A stretch of 64,000 bases of DNA, from assembly GCA_965112735.1 (NCBI GenBank), contig CBCOSG010000002.1, forward strand, positions 44,426 through 108,425, written 5' to 3'. Position 1 is the stretch's first letter; each line of letters opens with the position of its first letter. The position numbers and the translations under genes were made by a program. The notes under the pieces are model-generated. The model saw only the letters and a list, made by a program, of their open reading frames with translations. It did not search any database and was not told the origin of the DNA. Below, piece after piece: positions 51,717 to 60,521 of this stretch. Origin of the DNA: Phaeosaccion multiseriatum. Taxonomy: Eukaryota; Ochrophyta, other classes.

Positions 51717-51929
51717 CAATTAGAATCCGAATCTACAGGTTAGAGTTCTCATTTCTGAGTATATTTGATTATCTGTTTCCTTGATTAATTTAAATGGAAA
51801 TATGTGGTTGTGTATTTATTGTTAGACTAATAACTGTTCATCTGTGGTAAACCCTAAACGAACTAAAATATTTTGTAATTTAATCTTTAAATATTCTGAC
51901 TTTTGATACAAAGTATGGTAAGGTTTTTT

Positions 51930-52447
51930 TTAAACACATATTAATTACTCCGGAGGAAAAATATTTGAATAAATTCCAAACAATTATCGATATGACTATA
52001 CAAAATTAAACTCTAAATCTCAAGAGGAGAATTCTTCTTTGGAAGGGGGAGAAGGGGAGATTTTTTAGATTAGGAATTCCAACAAAAAATATTCGGGTAG
52101 AAATCGATTCACCAGCTGGTAAGATTGAAGATCGACATATTTTTTATCATTTGATCGATGATGAATGGAAAGAAAAGAATCTATTATTAGTTACTAAAAT
52201 TGATCATTGCATTAGAAATATACTTAAATTTTTAAAATTGCAAGAACAACTTCATAATAAAGTAATTCATATATTTCATGGGATTTGACATATTCGAATG
52301 ATATGACTGTTAATGAGTTATTTTCGAAAATGAACGTCGGAAAAAAGGATAACACCAATAAATTCAAGCTGCCAAACAAGTTGGCAAGTACCTTGGACAA
52401 AAAACTGTTATTCACAAAAAAGTTAACCTCTCACCTCAAGTTTAAGA
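51930..52447 (+). pseudogene. Decayed ORF of unknown family
   Basis: Protein-like pieces follow one another in changing frames: ITPEEKYLNKFQTIIDMTIQN, then RLGIPTKNIRVEIDSPAGKIEDR with IFYHLIDDEW and LLVTKIDHCIRNILKFL, then after a further frameshift VNELFSKMNVGKKDNTNKF and KLASTLDKKLLFTKKL to a stop. I do not recognise the family. It lies between the pentapeptide ORF and the second Rep-like remnant, so it may belong to the same insertion. Confidence 0.4.
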
Positions 52448-52597
52448 TTTGAAAAAAACTAAGAATCTTTCTATGACTCAAATAATAAAAATAACTAACT
52501 GAACGAGGGCACACTACAATTTACAAAGTTTTGAAAGAGGAATTAAATTACATTCCCTCTAATTGATTAGTAAAAAATGTAAACCAGGAAGTAGTAA

Positions 52598-53127
52598 ATG
52601 AAGGAAAATAGATTAAATTTTGAATCGGAGAATTTAGTAGTGGATTATATTTTTTTAAAGTTTCAATACTTAAAAAATTGGAAAGAAATAGAATTAGCCT
52701 CTTATTTTTTGAAACTTGGGTTTAATTATTATAAAGAGCCAGGAAAACTAATAAAATCTTTCCGGAAAATTTTTTGGATATTTGCCATAGGAAAGTAGAA
52801 AAAATTAATCAAAACGTTAGTTTAAAAAAAAATCAAAAAGGTCTAATTTTAAAACTGGGGAGTCGAAAAGATAATAATTATTGTAGTATTTACAAAGAAA
52901 AAACTTTCTTAAAATTTGAATATGAAATAAAAAATCAACTTCTTCGAAAGTACTACAGTTTGTTGATATCAAATTGTTTAGAAGAATTGGAAAATTTAAT
53001 GTGTGAAGGGGATTGCGTTATTTTGGTAAACTACTACTTTAGAGAAATCTTTTACAGATTGATTAGTGGTCAAGTTAGGACCACTTTGAAATATTTTACT
53101 TTATCCTACTTTTTTATAAAGTTATAA
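52598..53127 (+). pseudogene. Broken plasmid-type replication initiator (copy 2)
   Basis: Two overlapping frames, 52598-52798 and about 52774-53127, belong to one protein. The first begins LNFESENLVVDYIFLKFQ and ends in ELASYFLKLGFNYY. The second has GLILKLGSRKDNNYCSIYKE, LKFEYEIKNQLL and CVILVNYYFREIFYRL. The same blocks in the same order occur in the remnant at 40.1-41.6 kb. The segment carrying FSG and the first Arg-Asp motif, about 95 residues, is missing here, so this copy has an internal deletion as well as a frameshift. Confidence 0.65.
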
Positions 53128-53192
53128 TATAAGAGTTACAATTAGTTAAAAAGACCAACTATCAGTTCTAAATTATAAAATTTACGTTTCAA

Positions 53193-53428
53193 TCATATTG
53201 ATAATATTACCGTCACGATCTCTTTTTTTTCTCTTAACTTTAATCTTGTTTTAAGTTTTTGATTTATTTCAAATGTTCGATTTTTTTTATTATCTTTCTT
53301 CTTTTTTTGTTCGTCTTTTTCATCATATTCAGTATTATGTTTTGGATTAACATAAAGAATTTGTCGTTCTTTAAAATTTATTTGGGATTTTAAAGAATTA
53401 TTTTTAAACTCTTTTTTATAACTTATAA
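53193..53428 (-). other. Open Lys/Glu-rich frame continuing past the ilvB stop
   Basis: In a shifted frame the coding strand stays open from the ilvB homopolymer (53442-53451) to TGA at 53193, about 85 codons such as LKSQINFKERQILYVNPKHN and KKKKDNKKNRTFEI. Its composition continues the Lys-rich ilvB tail. It may be the real ilvB C-terminus separated by an indel. Confidence 0.45.
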
Positions 53429-55999
53429 TTAAATCTTTGTATTTTTTTTTTGTTCTTCAAATTCTTTTTTTTCTCTTTTCTTCTTCATTTCTTCTGTTTC
53501 CTTTTCTAATTTTTTGTCATTTCCTTTTTTATTTTTATCAATTGTTTCACCTTGAGCTGTATGCTCAGGTATTCCTAGCATTTTGCTACTTTCATCTTGT
53601 TTAACCATAGGGTAAACATTTTCTTTTTCATTAACAACAAATTCAATTAAGGTTGGTTTATTTAAACTTAGTAACTTTTCTAAATTCTCATTCATTTGTT
53701 GACGTGAATAAATAGAAACTCCATCAAGACCATAAGAATTAGCTAAATTTGTAAAGTTAGGTGAACCTTTTTCCATATTGGAGTGTGAGTATCTTTTTTG
53801 ATAAAATGTCTCTTGCCATTGCCGAACCATACCTTGCCATTTATTATTAATAATTAAAATTTTAATTGGAAGTTCATATTTGGCAATTGTTCCAAGTTCT
53901 TGTAAATTCATTTGAAAACTTGAATCACCAGTGATACATATCACTTTATCCATGGGGTAGCTTATTTGAACACCAATGGCTGCAGGTACCCCATACCCCA
54001 TGGTCCCTAAACCGGCACTCGACATCCATCTTCTTGGTTTACAAGTAAGAAATTGAGCAGCCCACATTTGGTGTTGTCCAACATCAGTTGTAAAAAATGC
54101 ATTAGGTTGAAGTTTGCCCGTTAATTTAATAACATCTTGAGGTAAAAAAAGGTTTTTATTTTCTTCTACTTCTTGTTCTGTTTTTGTTAATTTTGGTGTT
54201 AATGGAAATAATATTTTCCAATAAAAAACTTTTTTTAACCATTCAAAAGAATTTGTTTTTAATTTTTTTTTTTTTACTGTCAAATAATTTTGTACCTCTA
54301 GTCCAATCAATTCTTTTTTATTTGTTTTTTGAATCTGAGGGGTTATGATATTATGCATAAGTTCCTCTTTTATTAATTCATGAAATATAATTCGAAGATC
54401 TCCCCGAATTCCTAGATGGGTAAATTTATTTTTACCTAGTTCGGTTGGATCAATATCAATGTGTATAATAGTTGCTTTAGGAGCAAATTTTCTGATATTC
54501 CCGGTTACACGATCATCAAATCTAACACCTACAGCTATTAATAATTCACAAGTACTTATAGCAAAATTAGCGTAGGCTGTACCATGCATCCCTAGCATGC
54601 CAAGTGATAAAGCATGATCTTCATCAATTATCCCTTTTCCCATTAAAGTAGTTGTAATTGGAATTCTATTTCTTAAAGCAAAATCAACAACTAATTCTGA
54701 GCAATTAGCATTTAGTACTCCCCCTCCAACATAAAGTATTGGACGCGAAGTTTGTTTAAGTAGACGAAACATTTGATTAATCTTATTTGATTCAAGCCAA
54801 AAGACAAATTTTGAACTTACTTTATGTAAAAGTTGCTGTTTGGTACTTATCTTATATTGCAACTGTGCTTTCTGAAAAAATTCTATTCCTGAATCTTTTG
54901 GGAAATCAATAACAACTGGCCCTGGCTTTCCATTTTGTGCTATATAAATTGCTTTAGAAACGTCGTGACTTATCGTACTTAAATCTCTAATAATATATGA
55001 ATATTTGGCAATGGGTAATGTCATAGTGAATATATCAATTTCTTGAAATGCATCAGATCCCATAAGAAATGTGTTAACTTGTCCTGTTAAGACTAATAAT
55101 GGAATAGAATCTAAAGCTGCAGTTGCAATTCCAGTTAATAAGTTTGTGGCCCCAGGGCCTGATGTGGCAATACATACACCTATATTTCCAGTTGCCCTAG
55201 AAAATCCATCAGCGGCGTGAGCAGCGCCTTGCTCATGTCTTACTAGATAGTGGACAATACATTGACGATTTTCCCAAAAATATAATTCATCGTATACAGG
55301 TAAAACTGCCCCCCCAGGATATCCAAAAATTGCCCACACACTATTACGAATTAAGCTATCAATTAAAATATACGCCCCGGTATATTTAAAATCTAAATTT
55401 TTACAAGATGGAATTATATTAATTAATTTTCTTTTTTCTGTGAAAAAGACTTTTTCTCTATTGAAATTTTTATATAACGTAATAGCTAGTTCAGTATTAA
55501 TCTGGTTTCCCACTTTTTTATGAATTTCTTTTGATCTAGCTCGATTAATTTTACGCTTTCCGAGTCTAACGAGTTCTTTAATTTTATTTTCTTCATCAAC
55601 TGTCATTAAAGGTAATACACCCGCATTGAACAATCTTTCTAAAGCAGGTCTTTCCCGATAAATTAAATTTAAAAATAATGTACTGCCTATTTCTAATTGA
55701 AAAGCTTCAAAAGTATCTTCATCTAGAATATATTCTAGCCATTCTTCTATATTTAATATCTGTAATTTTAAAATACTATGCTTCTCTTTAAAAAAATACT
55801 TTGCGCAAAAATTTTCATAAATATCCCATAAAATTTTTTCTCGTCGGGTTGGCAACTTTACCCGTTTTAAATTTTTAGGAACCATTTCTTCTTTATAGAA
55901 AATCGGCTTTCTATCTTTAACTACTTGGTTTATTTCATAATTTACTTTAGAACTGTCTTCTAAATTTAAAATATCAATTTCGATATCATTAATAAGCAT
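53429..55999 (-). CDS. ilvB: Acetolactate synthase catalytic subunit, with extra domains
   Basis: 856 residues, against about 580 in the family. The enzyme core starts near residue 205 (TGAYILIDSLIRNSVWAIFG). It has the thiamine-diphosphate glutamate in VRHEQGAAHAADGF (Glu255), the FAD-binding middle domain, and the GDSSFQMNLQELGTIAKYEL cofactor motif. It makes acetolactate for valine, leucine and isoleucine. Three additions are seen: about 204 unrecognised N-terminal residues, an insert of about 40 residues before LFLPQDVI, and a Lys/Glu-rich tail. The regulatory subunit ilvH is not in this window. Confidence 0.95.
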   Translation of the reverse strand: MLINDIEIDILNLEDSSKVNYEINQVVKDRKPIFYKEEMVPKNLKRVKLPTRREKILWDIYENFCAKYFFKEKHSILKLQILNIEEWLEYILDEDTFEAFQLEIGSTLFLNLIYRERPALERLFNAGVLPLMTVDEENKIKELVRLGKRKINRARSKEIHKKVGNQINTELAITLYKNFNREKVFFTEKRKLINIIPSCKNLDFKYTGAYILIDSLIRNSVWAIFGYPGGAVLPVYDELYFWENRQCIVHYLVRHEQGAAHAADGFSRATGNIGVCIATSGPGATNLLTGIATAALDSIPLLVLTGQVNTFLMGSDAFQEIDIFTMTLPIAKYSYIIRDLSTISHDVSKAIYIAQNGKPGPVVIDFPKDSGIEFFQKAQLQYKISTKQQLLHKVSSKFVFWLESNKINQMFRLLKQTSRPILYVGGGVLNANCSELVVDFALRNRIPITTTLMGKGIIDEDHALSLGMLGMHGTAYANFAISTCELLIAVGVRFDDRVTGNIRKFAPKATIIHIDIDPTELGKNKFTHLGIRGDLRIIFHELIKEELMHNIITPQIQKTNKKELIGLEVQNYLTVKKKKLKTNSFEWLKKVFYWKILFPLTPKLTKTEQEVEENKNLFLPQDVIKLTGKLQPNAFFTTDVGQHQMWAAQFLTCKPRRWMSSAGLGTMGYGVPAAIGVQISYPMDKVICITGDSSFQMNLQELGTIAKYELPIKILIINNKWQGMVRQWQETFYQKRYSHSNMEKGSPNFTNLANSYGLDGVSIYSRQQMNENLEKLLSLNKPTLIEFVVNEKENVYPMVKQDESSKMLGIPEHTAQGETIDKNKKGNDKKLEKETEEMKKKREKKEFEEQKKNTKI

Positions 56000-56018
56000 T
56001 ATTTTTCCTCATAACTAA

Positions 56019-56213
56019 TTAATAATTAAACATTTTTAATAATACCAATATTATACTACTAATGAAAATAATAAAAATTAAAACAATCCACACTTTGTTA
56101 GAGGATTTTTTAATTATTTCTAATATGGGTGACACTATTACTAATATTAATCCCAGTAAACTTGTAATAAAAAATCTGGGGTACTTCTGAATAAGATCTT
56201 TAAATAAATTCAT
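56019..56213 (-). CDS. ycf33: Ycf33 membrane protein
   Basis: 64 residues, beginning MNLFKDLIQKYPRFFITSLLG, with two membrane helices flanking IIKKSSNKVW. The YPRFFIS-like start is typical of Ycf33, a cyanobacterial and plastid family linked to photosystem I cyclic flow only by indirect evidence. It is 19 bases upstream of ilvB on the same strand. Confidence 0.85.
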   Translation of the reverse strand: MNLFKDLIQKYPRFFITSLLGLILVIVSPILEIIKKSSNKVWIVLIFIIFISSIILVLLKMFNY

Positions 56214-56407
56214 ATATATATTTTACTTTGTTATAATTAAATAATAAGGCTATTAAGTTTATTTACCTACGACTAATTTTTATTTTTATTTTTATCGTTA
56301 AAATTTTGGTATTTTCAATTAGGTTCATAATTTAAAACCTTATACCATAATACTAATATATGGTAACATAATGTGAGTATCCATAATTATATCAAATAAA
56401 CTTATTT

Positions 56408-56797
56408 ATGACTAACTTTATAATTTCTATAAATTCACAACAAATAATGAATTCTATAGAAAAATTCTATTATAAAAAAAATATTCCAAAAATTAAAATT
56501 GGTTCACTTATAAAACTCGGGTTTTTAATTAAAGAAGGCAATAAAGAAAGAATTCAATTTTATCAAGGGATAATTATTGCTAAAAATAATGCAGGAATAA
56601 ATAAAAGTTTTACAGTTAGAAAAATTGTTCAAGGAATCGGTGTAGAAAGAATTTTTTTATTACATTCTCCTAAAATTAGTTCTTTTAGTCTTAATAAAAT
56701 TTCTTATGTTAGACGTTCTAAACTATATTATTTAAGAAATTTATCAGGAAAAGCTAGTCGATTGAAAGAAAAATTTAATTCGCAAAAAACAAGTTAA
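56408..56797 (+). CDS. rpl19: 50S ribosomal protein L19
   Basis: 129 residues with KIGSLIKLGFLIKEGNKERIQFYQGIIIAK and FTVRKIVQGIGVERIFLLHSPKI, then RRSKLYYLRNLSGKASRLKE, all L19 signatures. It bridges the subunits near the 16S/23S interface. Confidence 0.96.
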   Translation: MTNFIISINSQQIMNSIEKFYYKKNIPKIKIGSLIKLGFLIKEGNKERIQFYQGIIIAKNNAGINKSFTVRKIVQGIGVERIFLLHSPKISSFSLNKISYVRRSKLYYLRNLSGKASRLKEKFNSQKTS

Positions 56798-56803
56798 CGT
56801 AAA

Positions 56804-56887
56804 TGCATCCGGCTGGATTCGAACCAGCGAAGTTCATAAGAATACGGATTATGAGTCCGGTGCCTTCAACCGCTCGGCCACGGATGC
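56804..56887 (-). tRNA. trnI: tRNA-Ile with CAU anticodon (lysidine type)
   Basis: 84 bases; acceptor GCATCCG/CGGATGC, anticodon loop CTCATAA giving CAU, and a 15-base variable arm that can form a short stem. The acceptor and D-arm start GCATCCGTGGC resemble plastid trnI(CAU), where C34 is changed to lysidine by TilS to read AUA. Elongator tRNA-Met is the alternative. The variable arm is longer than in plant copies, so identity rests on acceptor similarity. Confidence 0.65.
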
Positions 56888-57084
56888 AGAATAGGTAAGA
56901 GATACTAAGATAATAACTTATATAGGGCTTAATTTTAAGTTATTATAGATTTTTAACCTAGTAGTATATACAATTGAGGTTGTAATAATAGATCATAATT
57001 ATAATAAAAAATTTTGAAAAGTTTCATTAAGAATATTACCATCATATCATTATTTGATTTTGTAAATATTTCACAATTTGTACT

Positions 57085-57157
57085 AGGACATGAAAGGATT
57101 TGAACCTTCAACTTTCAGAATCGGAATCTGATACTCTATCCGTTGAGCTACATGTCC
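57085..57157 (-). tRNA. trnR: tRNA-Arg (CCG)
   Basis: 73 bases; acceptor GGACATG/CATGTCC, anticodon stem CAGAT/TTCTG-type pairing with loop TTCCGAT giving CCG. Its 5' end lies 5 bases from a 33-bp hairpin shared with psbI. Confidence 0.92.
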
Positions 57158-57161
57158 GAAT

Positions 57162-57232
57162 CGTAAAGATTTAGAATAATTTATACAATAAATTACTAGA
57201 ATTTATTGTATAAATTATTCTAAATCTTTACG
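57162..57232 (-). terminator. 33-bp perfect hairpin overlapping the psbI 3' end
   Basis: Arms 57162-57194 and 57200-57232 are exact reverse complements over 33 bases with a 5-base loop. The upstream arm on the minus strand includes the last codons and stop of psbI (57215-57217). It could fold in either strand. Confidence 0.7.
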
Positions 57233-57331
57233 GTTTGGATTTCTTGATGGGTCATTGGATAAAAAGCCAAAGACAAATAAAGAAGTGAAAAACGTTACAG
57301 TAATATAAACAAGAATCTTTAGGGTTAGCAT
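57215..57331 (-). CDS. psbI: Photosystem II subunit I
   Basis: 38 residues, [19 protein letters not shown] to [13 protein letters not shown], the standard PsbI. It is a single-helix subunit beside D1. The coding end is locked into a 33-bp inverted repeat. Confidence 0.97.
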   Translation of the reverse strand: MLTLKILVYITVTFFTSLFVFGFLSNDPSRNPNRKDLE

Positions 57332-57521
57332 ATATAATTTTTTTTAAAAAAAGTCTCCTGTAAGTGAGTATATAGTATACTCGAGTTTTATGGCTAGAGG
57401 GGAGTTTTTGATATTAGAAATTTTTATATAAATATATTTTAAAATTTCAAGGAAAAATTTATTAACCTGGCAATAGATTTTTTGAGTTAAATATTAGATT
57501 AGCGCAAAGTATACTTTTATA

Positions 57522-57594
57522 TACCCCCAAGGGAATTCGAATCCCTGTTACCTCCGTGAAAGGGAAGTGTCCTAGGCCTCTAGACGATGGGGGC
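57522..57594 (-). tRNA. trnE: tRNA-Glu (UUC)
   Basis: 73 bases; acceptor GCCCCCA/TGGGGGT, T arm AGGGA/TCCCT, anticodon loop CTTTCAC giving UUC. In plastids this tRNA also supplies glutamate for tetrapyrrole synthesis. Confidence 0.95.
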
Positions 57595-57655
57595 AATTTT
57601 AAGGAATATTATCGTTTTATAAATAAGACTATTTATAAAACGTCATACCTACTTG

Positions 57656-57728
57656 AGCTGGTAAAGGGAGTTGAACCCCCGACCTACTGATTACAAATCA
57701 GTTGCTCTACCAACTGAGCTATACCAGC
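57656..57728 (-). tRNA. trnT: tRNA-Thr (UGU)
   Basis: 73 bases; acceptor GCTGGTA/TACCAGC and anticodon stem CTGAT/ATCAG with loop TTTGTA-type giving UGU. It lies 61 bases from trnE on the same strand. Confidence 0.95.
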
Positions 57729-57916
57729 GCAAAGTAGGTCAGTGGTGTCACTTTATACTACTATAGTTTAGTTTCAAATATCAACTAGTAAACGTATTAT
57801 TTAAAATTTATTCTAAAATACTAATATTTTTTTTAATATAAATAGTATTTACCATATTTTTAAGTAGATGGTTTAATTTTGTTTGTAACAAAGATAGAAC
57901 AACTAATATTGATAAC

Positions 57917-57921
57917 AGGAG
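57917..57921 (+). promoter_or_regulatory. Shine-Dalgarno site of psbB
   Basis: AGGAG ends 8 bases before the ATG at 57930. It rules against the longer in-frame start at 57879, which would add 17 residues not found in CP47. Confidence 0.75.
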
Positions 57922-57929
57922 CTAAAAAA

Positions 57930-59459
57930 ATGGGTTTACCATGGTACCGTGTGCATACTGTAGTTCTTAACGATCCTGGCCGTTTAATTGCAGTTCATTT
58001 AATGCACACAGCATTAGTAGCAGGTTGGGCTGGTTCGATGGCACTTTATGAATTAGCAGTCTTTGATCCTTCTGATCCTGTTTTAAATCCAATGTGGAGA
58101 CAGGGTATGTTTGTAATGCCATTTATGACAAGATTAGGTGTCACTGATTCTTGGGGTGGATGGAGTATTACTGGAGAAAGTGTATCTAACGCTGGAATCT
58201 GGAGTTTTGAAGGTGTTGCTCTTACTCATATCGTATTATCTGGATTATGTTTTCTTGCTGCTATTTGGCATTGGGTTTACTGGGATTTAGAGTTATTCCG
58301 TGATTTAAAAACAGGTAATCCCGCATTAGATTTACCTAAAATATTTGGTATTCATTTATTTTTAGCAGGAATTTTATGTTTTGGTTTCGGTGCTTTTCAT
58401 GTTACTGGTTTATTTGGTCCAGGAATTTGGGTATCTGATGCTTATGGAGTAACTGGTAAAGTTCAACCTGTAGCACCAACATGGGGTCCTGAAGGCTTTA
58501 ATCCGTTTAACCCTAGTGGTATTGTTTCACATCATATTGCTGCAGGGATACTTGGTATTTTAGCAGGTGTCTTTCATATTACAATTCGTCCTCCTCTACG
58601 CTTATATAATGCTTTAAGTATGGGAAATATTGAAACAGTTTTATCTAGTAGTATTGCTGCTGTATTTTTTGCAGCTTTTGTTACTTCAGGAACAATGTGG
58701 TACGGTTCAGCTACAACACCAATCGAATTATTTGGACCAACACGTTACCAATGGGATAGTGGTTACTTCCAACAAGAGATTGAACGTCGTATTGAATCAT
58801 CTTTAGCTGAAGGATTATCTCAAAGTGAAGCTTGGTCACGAATTCCTGATAAATTAGCATTTTATGACTATATTGGTAACAATCCCGCAAAAGGTGGATT
58901 ATTCCGGGCTGGTCCTATGGATAAAGGTGATGGTATTGCAGAAGCTTGGTTAGGTCATCCGATTTTTAGAGATCGGGATGGACGAGAACTAACTGTCCGC
59001 CGTATGCCAGCTTTCTTTGAAACATTTCCGGTAATTTTAGTAGATAAGGATGGAATTATTCGTGCAGATATTCCGTTCCGTAGAGCTGAATCAAAGTATA
59101 GTATTGAGCAAGTTGGAGTAACGGTGAGTTTTTATGGTGGTAAATTAAATGGTCAATCATTTAAAGATGCACCAACAGTAAAGAAATTTGCTAGAAAATC
59201 ACAGTTAGGGGAAGTTTTTGAATTTGATCGTATCAGTTTAGAATCTGACGGTGTATTCCGTAGTAGTCCTAGAGGATGGTATACATTTGGACATGCTAAT
59301 TTTGCTTTACTATTCTTTTTTGGTCATTTATGGCATGGATCCCGTACAATTTTCCGTGATGTCTTTACTGGAATTGGTGCTGAAGTAACAGAACAGGTAG
59401 AATTTGGTACGTTTAAAAAACTTGGTGACGAAACTACAAGACGTCAAGGTTTAGTCTAA
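57930..59459 (+). CDS. psbB: Photosystem II CP47 chlorophyll protein
   Basis: 509 residues from [19 protein letters not shown], with six membrane helices carrying paired histidines and a large lumenal loop between helices five and six. The end ([19 protein letters not shown]) is typical. It is the inner antenna of photosystem II. It starts the psbB-psbT-psbN-psbH block common to plastids. Confidence 0.99.
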   Translation: MGLPWYRVHTVVLNDPGRLIAVHLMHTALVAGWAGSMALYELAVFDPSDPVLNPMWRQGMFVMPFMTRLGVTDSWGGWSITGESVSNAGIWSFEGVALTHIVLSGLCFLAAIWHWVYWDLELFRDLKTGNPALDLPKIFGIHLFLAGILCFGFGAFHVTGLFGPGIWVSDAYGVTGKVQPVAPTWGPEGFNPFNPSGIVSHHIAAGILGILAGVFHITIRPPLRLYNALSMGNIETVLSSSIAAVFFAAFVTSGTMWYGSATTPIELFGPTRYQWDSGYFQQEIERRIESSLAEGLSQSEAWSRIPDKLAFYDYIGNNPAKGGLFRAGPMDKGDGIAEAWLGHPIFRDRDGRELTVRRMPAFFETFPVILVDKDGIIRADIPFRRAESKYSIEQVGVTVSFYGGKLNGQSFKDAPTVKKFARKSQLGEVFEFDRISLESDGVFRSSPRGWYTFGHANFALLFFFGHLWHGSRTIFRDVFTGIGAEVTEQVEFGTFKKLGDETTRRQGLV

Positions 59460-59550
59460 AAACTAACTAGTTTTAGTTTAAGGTGACAATACGCAGTTTT
59501 TTACCCAGAAATATTTAATTCAAATATAATTAATTTAATAAGAAAAAATT

Positions 59551-59649
59551 ATGGAAGCATTAGTTTATACATTTTTATTGATTGGAACGTTAATGGTTAT
59601 CTTTTTTGCTGTTTTCTTTCGTGAACCACCAAAAATTATTAAAAAATAA
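59551..59649 (+). CDS. psbT: Photosystem II subunit T
   Basis: 32 residues, [19 protein letters not shown] with the tail [10 protein letters not shown]. It is a single-helix subunit at the dimer interface. It is 91 bases after psbB. Confidence 0.96.
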   Translation: MEALVYTFLLIGTLMVIFFAVFFREPPKIIKK

Positions 59650-59652
59650 AAG

Positions 59653-59710
59653 TTAAAAAATTACTGACAAGTAAGTAATAGATATAACTTACTTGTCAGT
59701 AATTTTTTAA
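59653..59710. terminator. 24-bp perfect hairpin between psbT and psbN
   Basis: Arms 59653-59676 and 59687-59710 are exact complements with a 10-base loop. The arm includes the psbN stop at 59707-59709 and follows psbT by three bases, so it can end both convergent messages. Confidence 0.75.
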
Positions 59711-59838
59711 TCTTCGTGTTCTTCAAATGGGTCTCTTAAATTTTTTGAGGCTGGACCGAATGCCGTATATATAGAATAGATTGTTATTCCTAATAATAAG
59801 CTAGATACAAAAATAACTAGAATTGTTGCGCTTTCCAT
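59707..59838 (-). CDS. psbN: PsbN, photosystem II assembly protein
   Basis: 43 residues, [20 protein letters not shown] with [20 protein letters not shown] at the end. It lies on the opposite strand between psbT and psbH, as in nearly all plastids. In tobacco it aids repair and assembly of photosystem II rather than being a structural subunit. Confidence 0.97.
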   Translation of the reverse strand: MESATILVIFVSSLLLGITIYSIYTAFGPASKNLRDPFEEHED

Positions 59839-59923
59839 AATTTTTCTCCAATTAATTTAATTTATACACAATATATTATACTAACAAAAATATTATTAAC
59901 ATAACAAAACTTTTTATTTAAAT

Positions 59924-60124
59924 ATGGCGTTAAGAACTAGACTAGGGGCAATTTTAAAACCTTTAAATTCAGATTATGGATTAGTTGCTCCATCTTGGGG
60001 GACTACTCCCGCTATGGCTATTGCCATGGCACTTTTTTTAGTTTTTCTATTAGTTATTTTACAAATTTATAACTCATCTCTAATAATTGAAAGTGTTGAT
60101 GTTGATTGGCAAAACGTTTTTTAA
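59924..60124 (+). CDS. psbH: Photosystem II phosphoprotein H
   Basis: 66 residues, [21 protein letters not shown] then one membrane helix after [12 protein letters not shown]. The phosphorylated N-terminal threonine region of green plastids is absent, as in red-lineage forms. It is divergent from psbN. Confidence 0.96.
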   Translation: MALRTRLGAILKPLNSDYGLVAPSWGTTPAMAIAMALFLVFLLVILQIYNSSLIIESVDVDWQNVF

Positions 60125-60220
60125 ATATTCTATATTGCAATAGTAATAATTTTATTACTATTTCATTTGATATAATTTATAGTATGATTTAGTATGATAA
60201 TGGAAGTACTATATTATTAA

Positions 60221-60292
60221 GCGGGTGTAGCTCAGTGGTAGAGCGTAACCTTGCCAAGGTTGATGTCGCGCGTTCGAATCGCGTCACCCGCT
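60221..60292 (+). tRNA. trnG: tRNA-Gly (GCC)
   Basis: 72 bases; acceptor GCGGGTG/CACCCGC, anticodon stem AACCT/AGGTT with loop TGCCA giving GCC. No intron. Confidence 0.95.
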
Positions 60293-60521
60293 AATCATAT
60301 CATTTCAACTAAAAATTTACGATCCTAGATTTAAATTTTAACTCTGTCATTTTAGAATTAAAAAATAATTTCGCATAAATAATAGCCATTCATGCAGAAT
60401 CACTTTTATCGGAATTAGTTTTAATTTAAAATTTAGTAATTCAGCATATGAATATTTTGTTTCTCTCTTTCTTTATAATTCTTAATTAACTTCTTGAGTT
60501 TATTTAATAGGTACTTAAACT

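Noticed and set aside
52224-52415. 63-codon minus-strand frame in the second accessory zone
   Set aside because: It is antisense to better protein-like pieces and shows no family signal.
57879-57929. Upstream start for psbB adding 17 residues
   Set aside because: The Shine-Dalgarno at 57917-57921 and conserved MGLPWYR mark the start at 57930.
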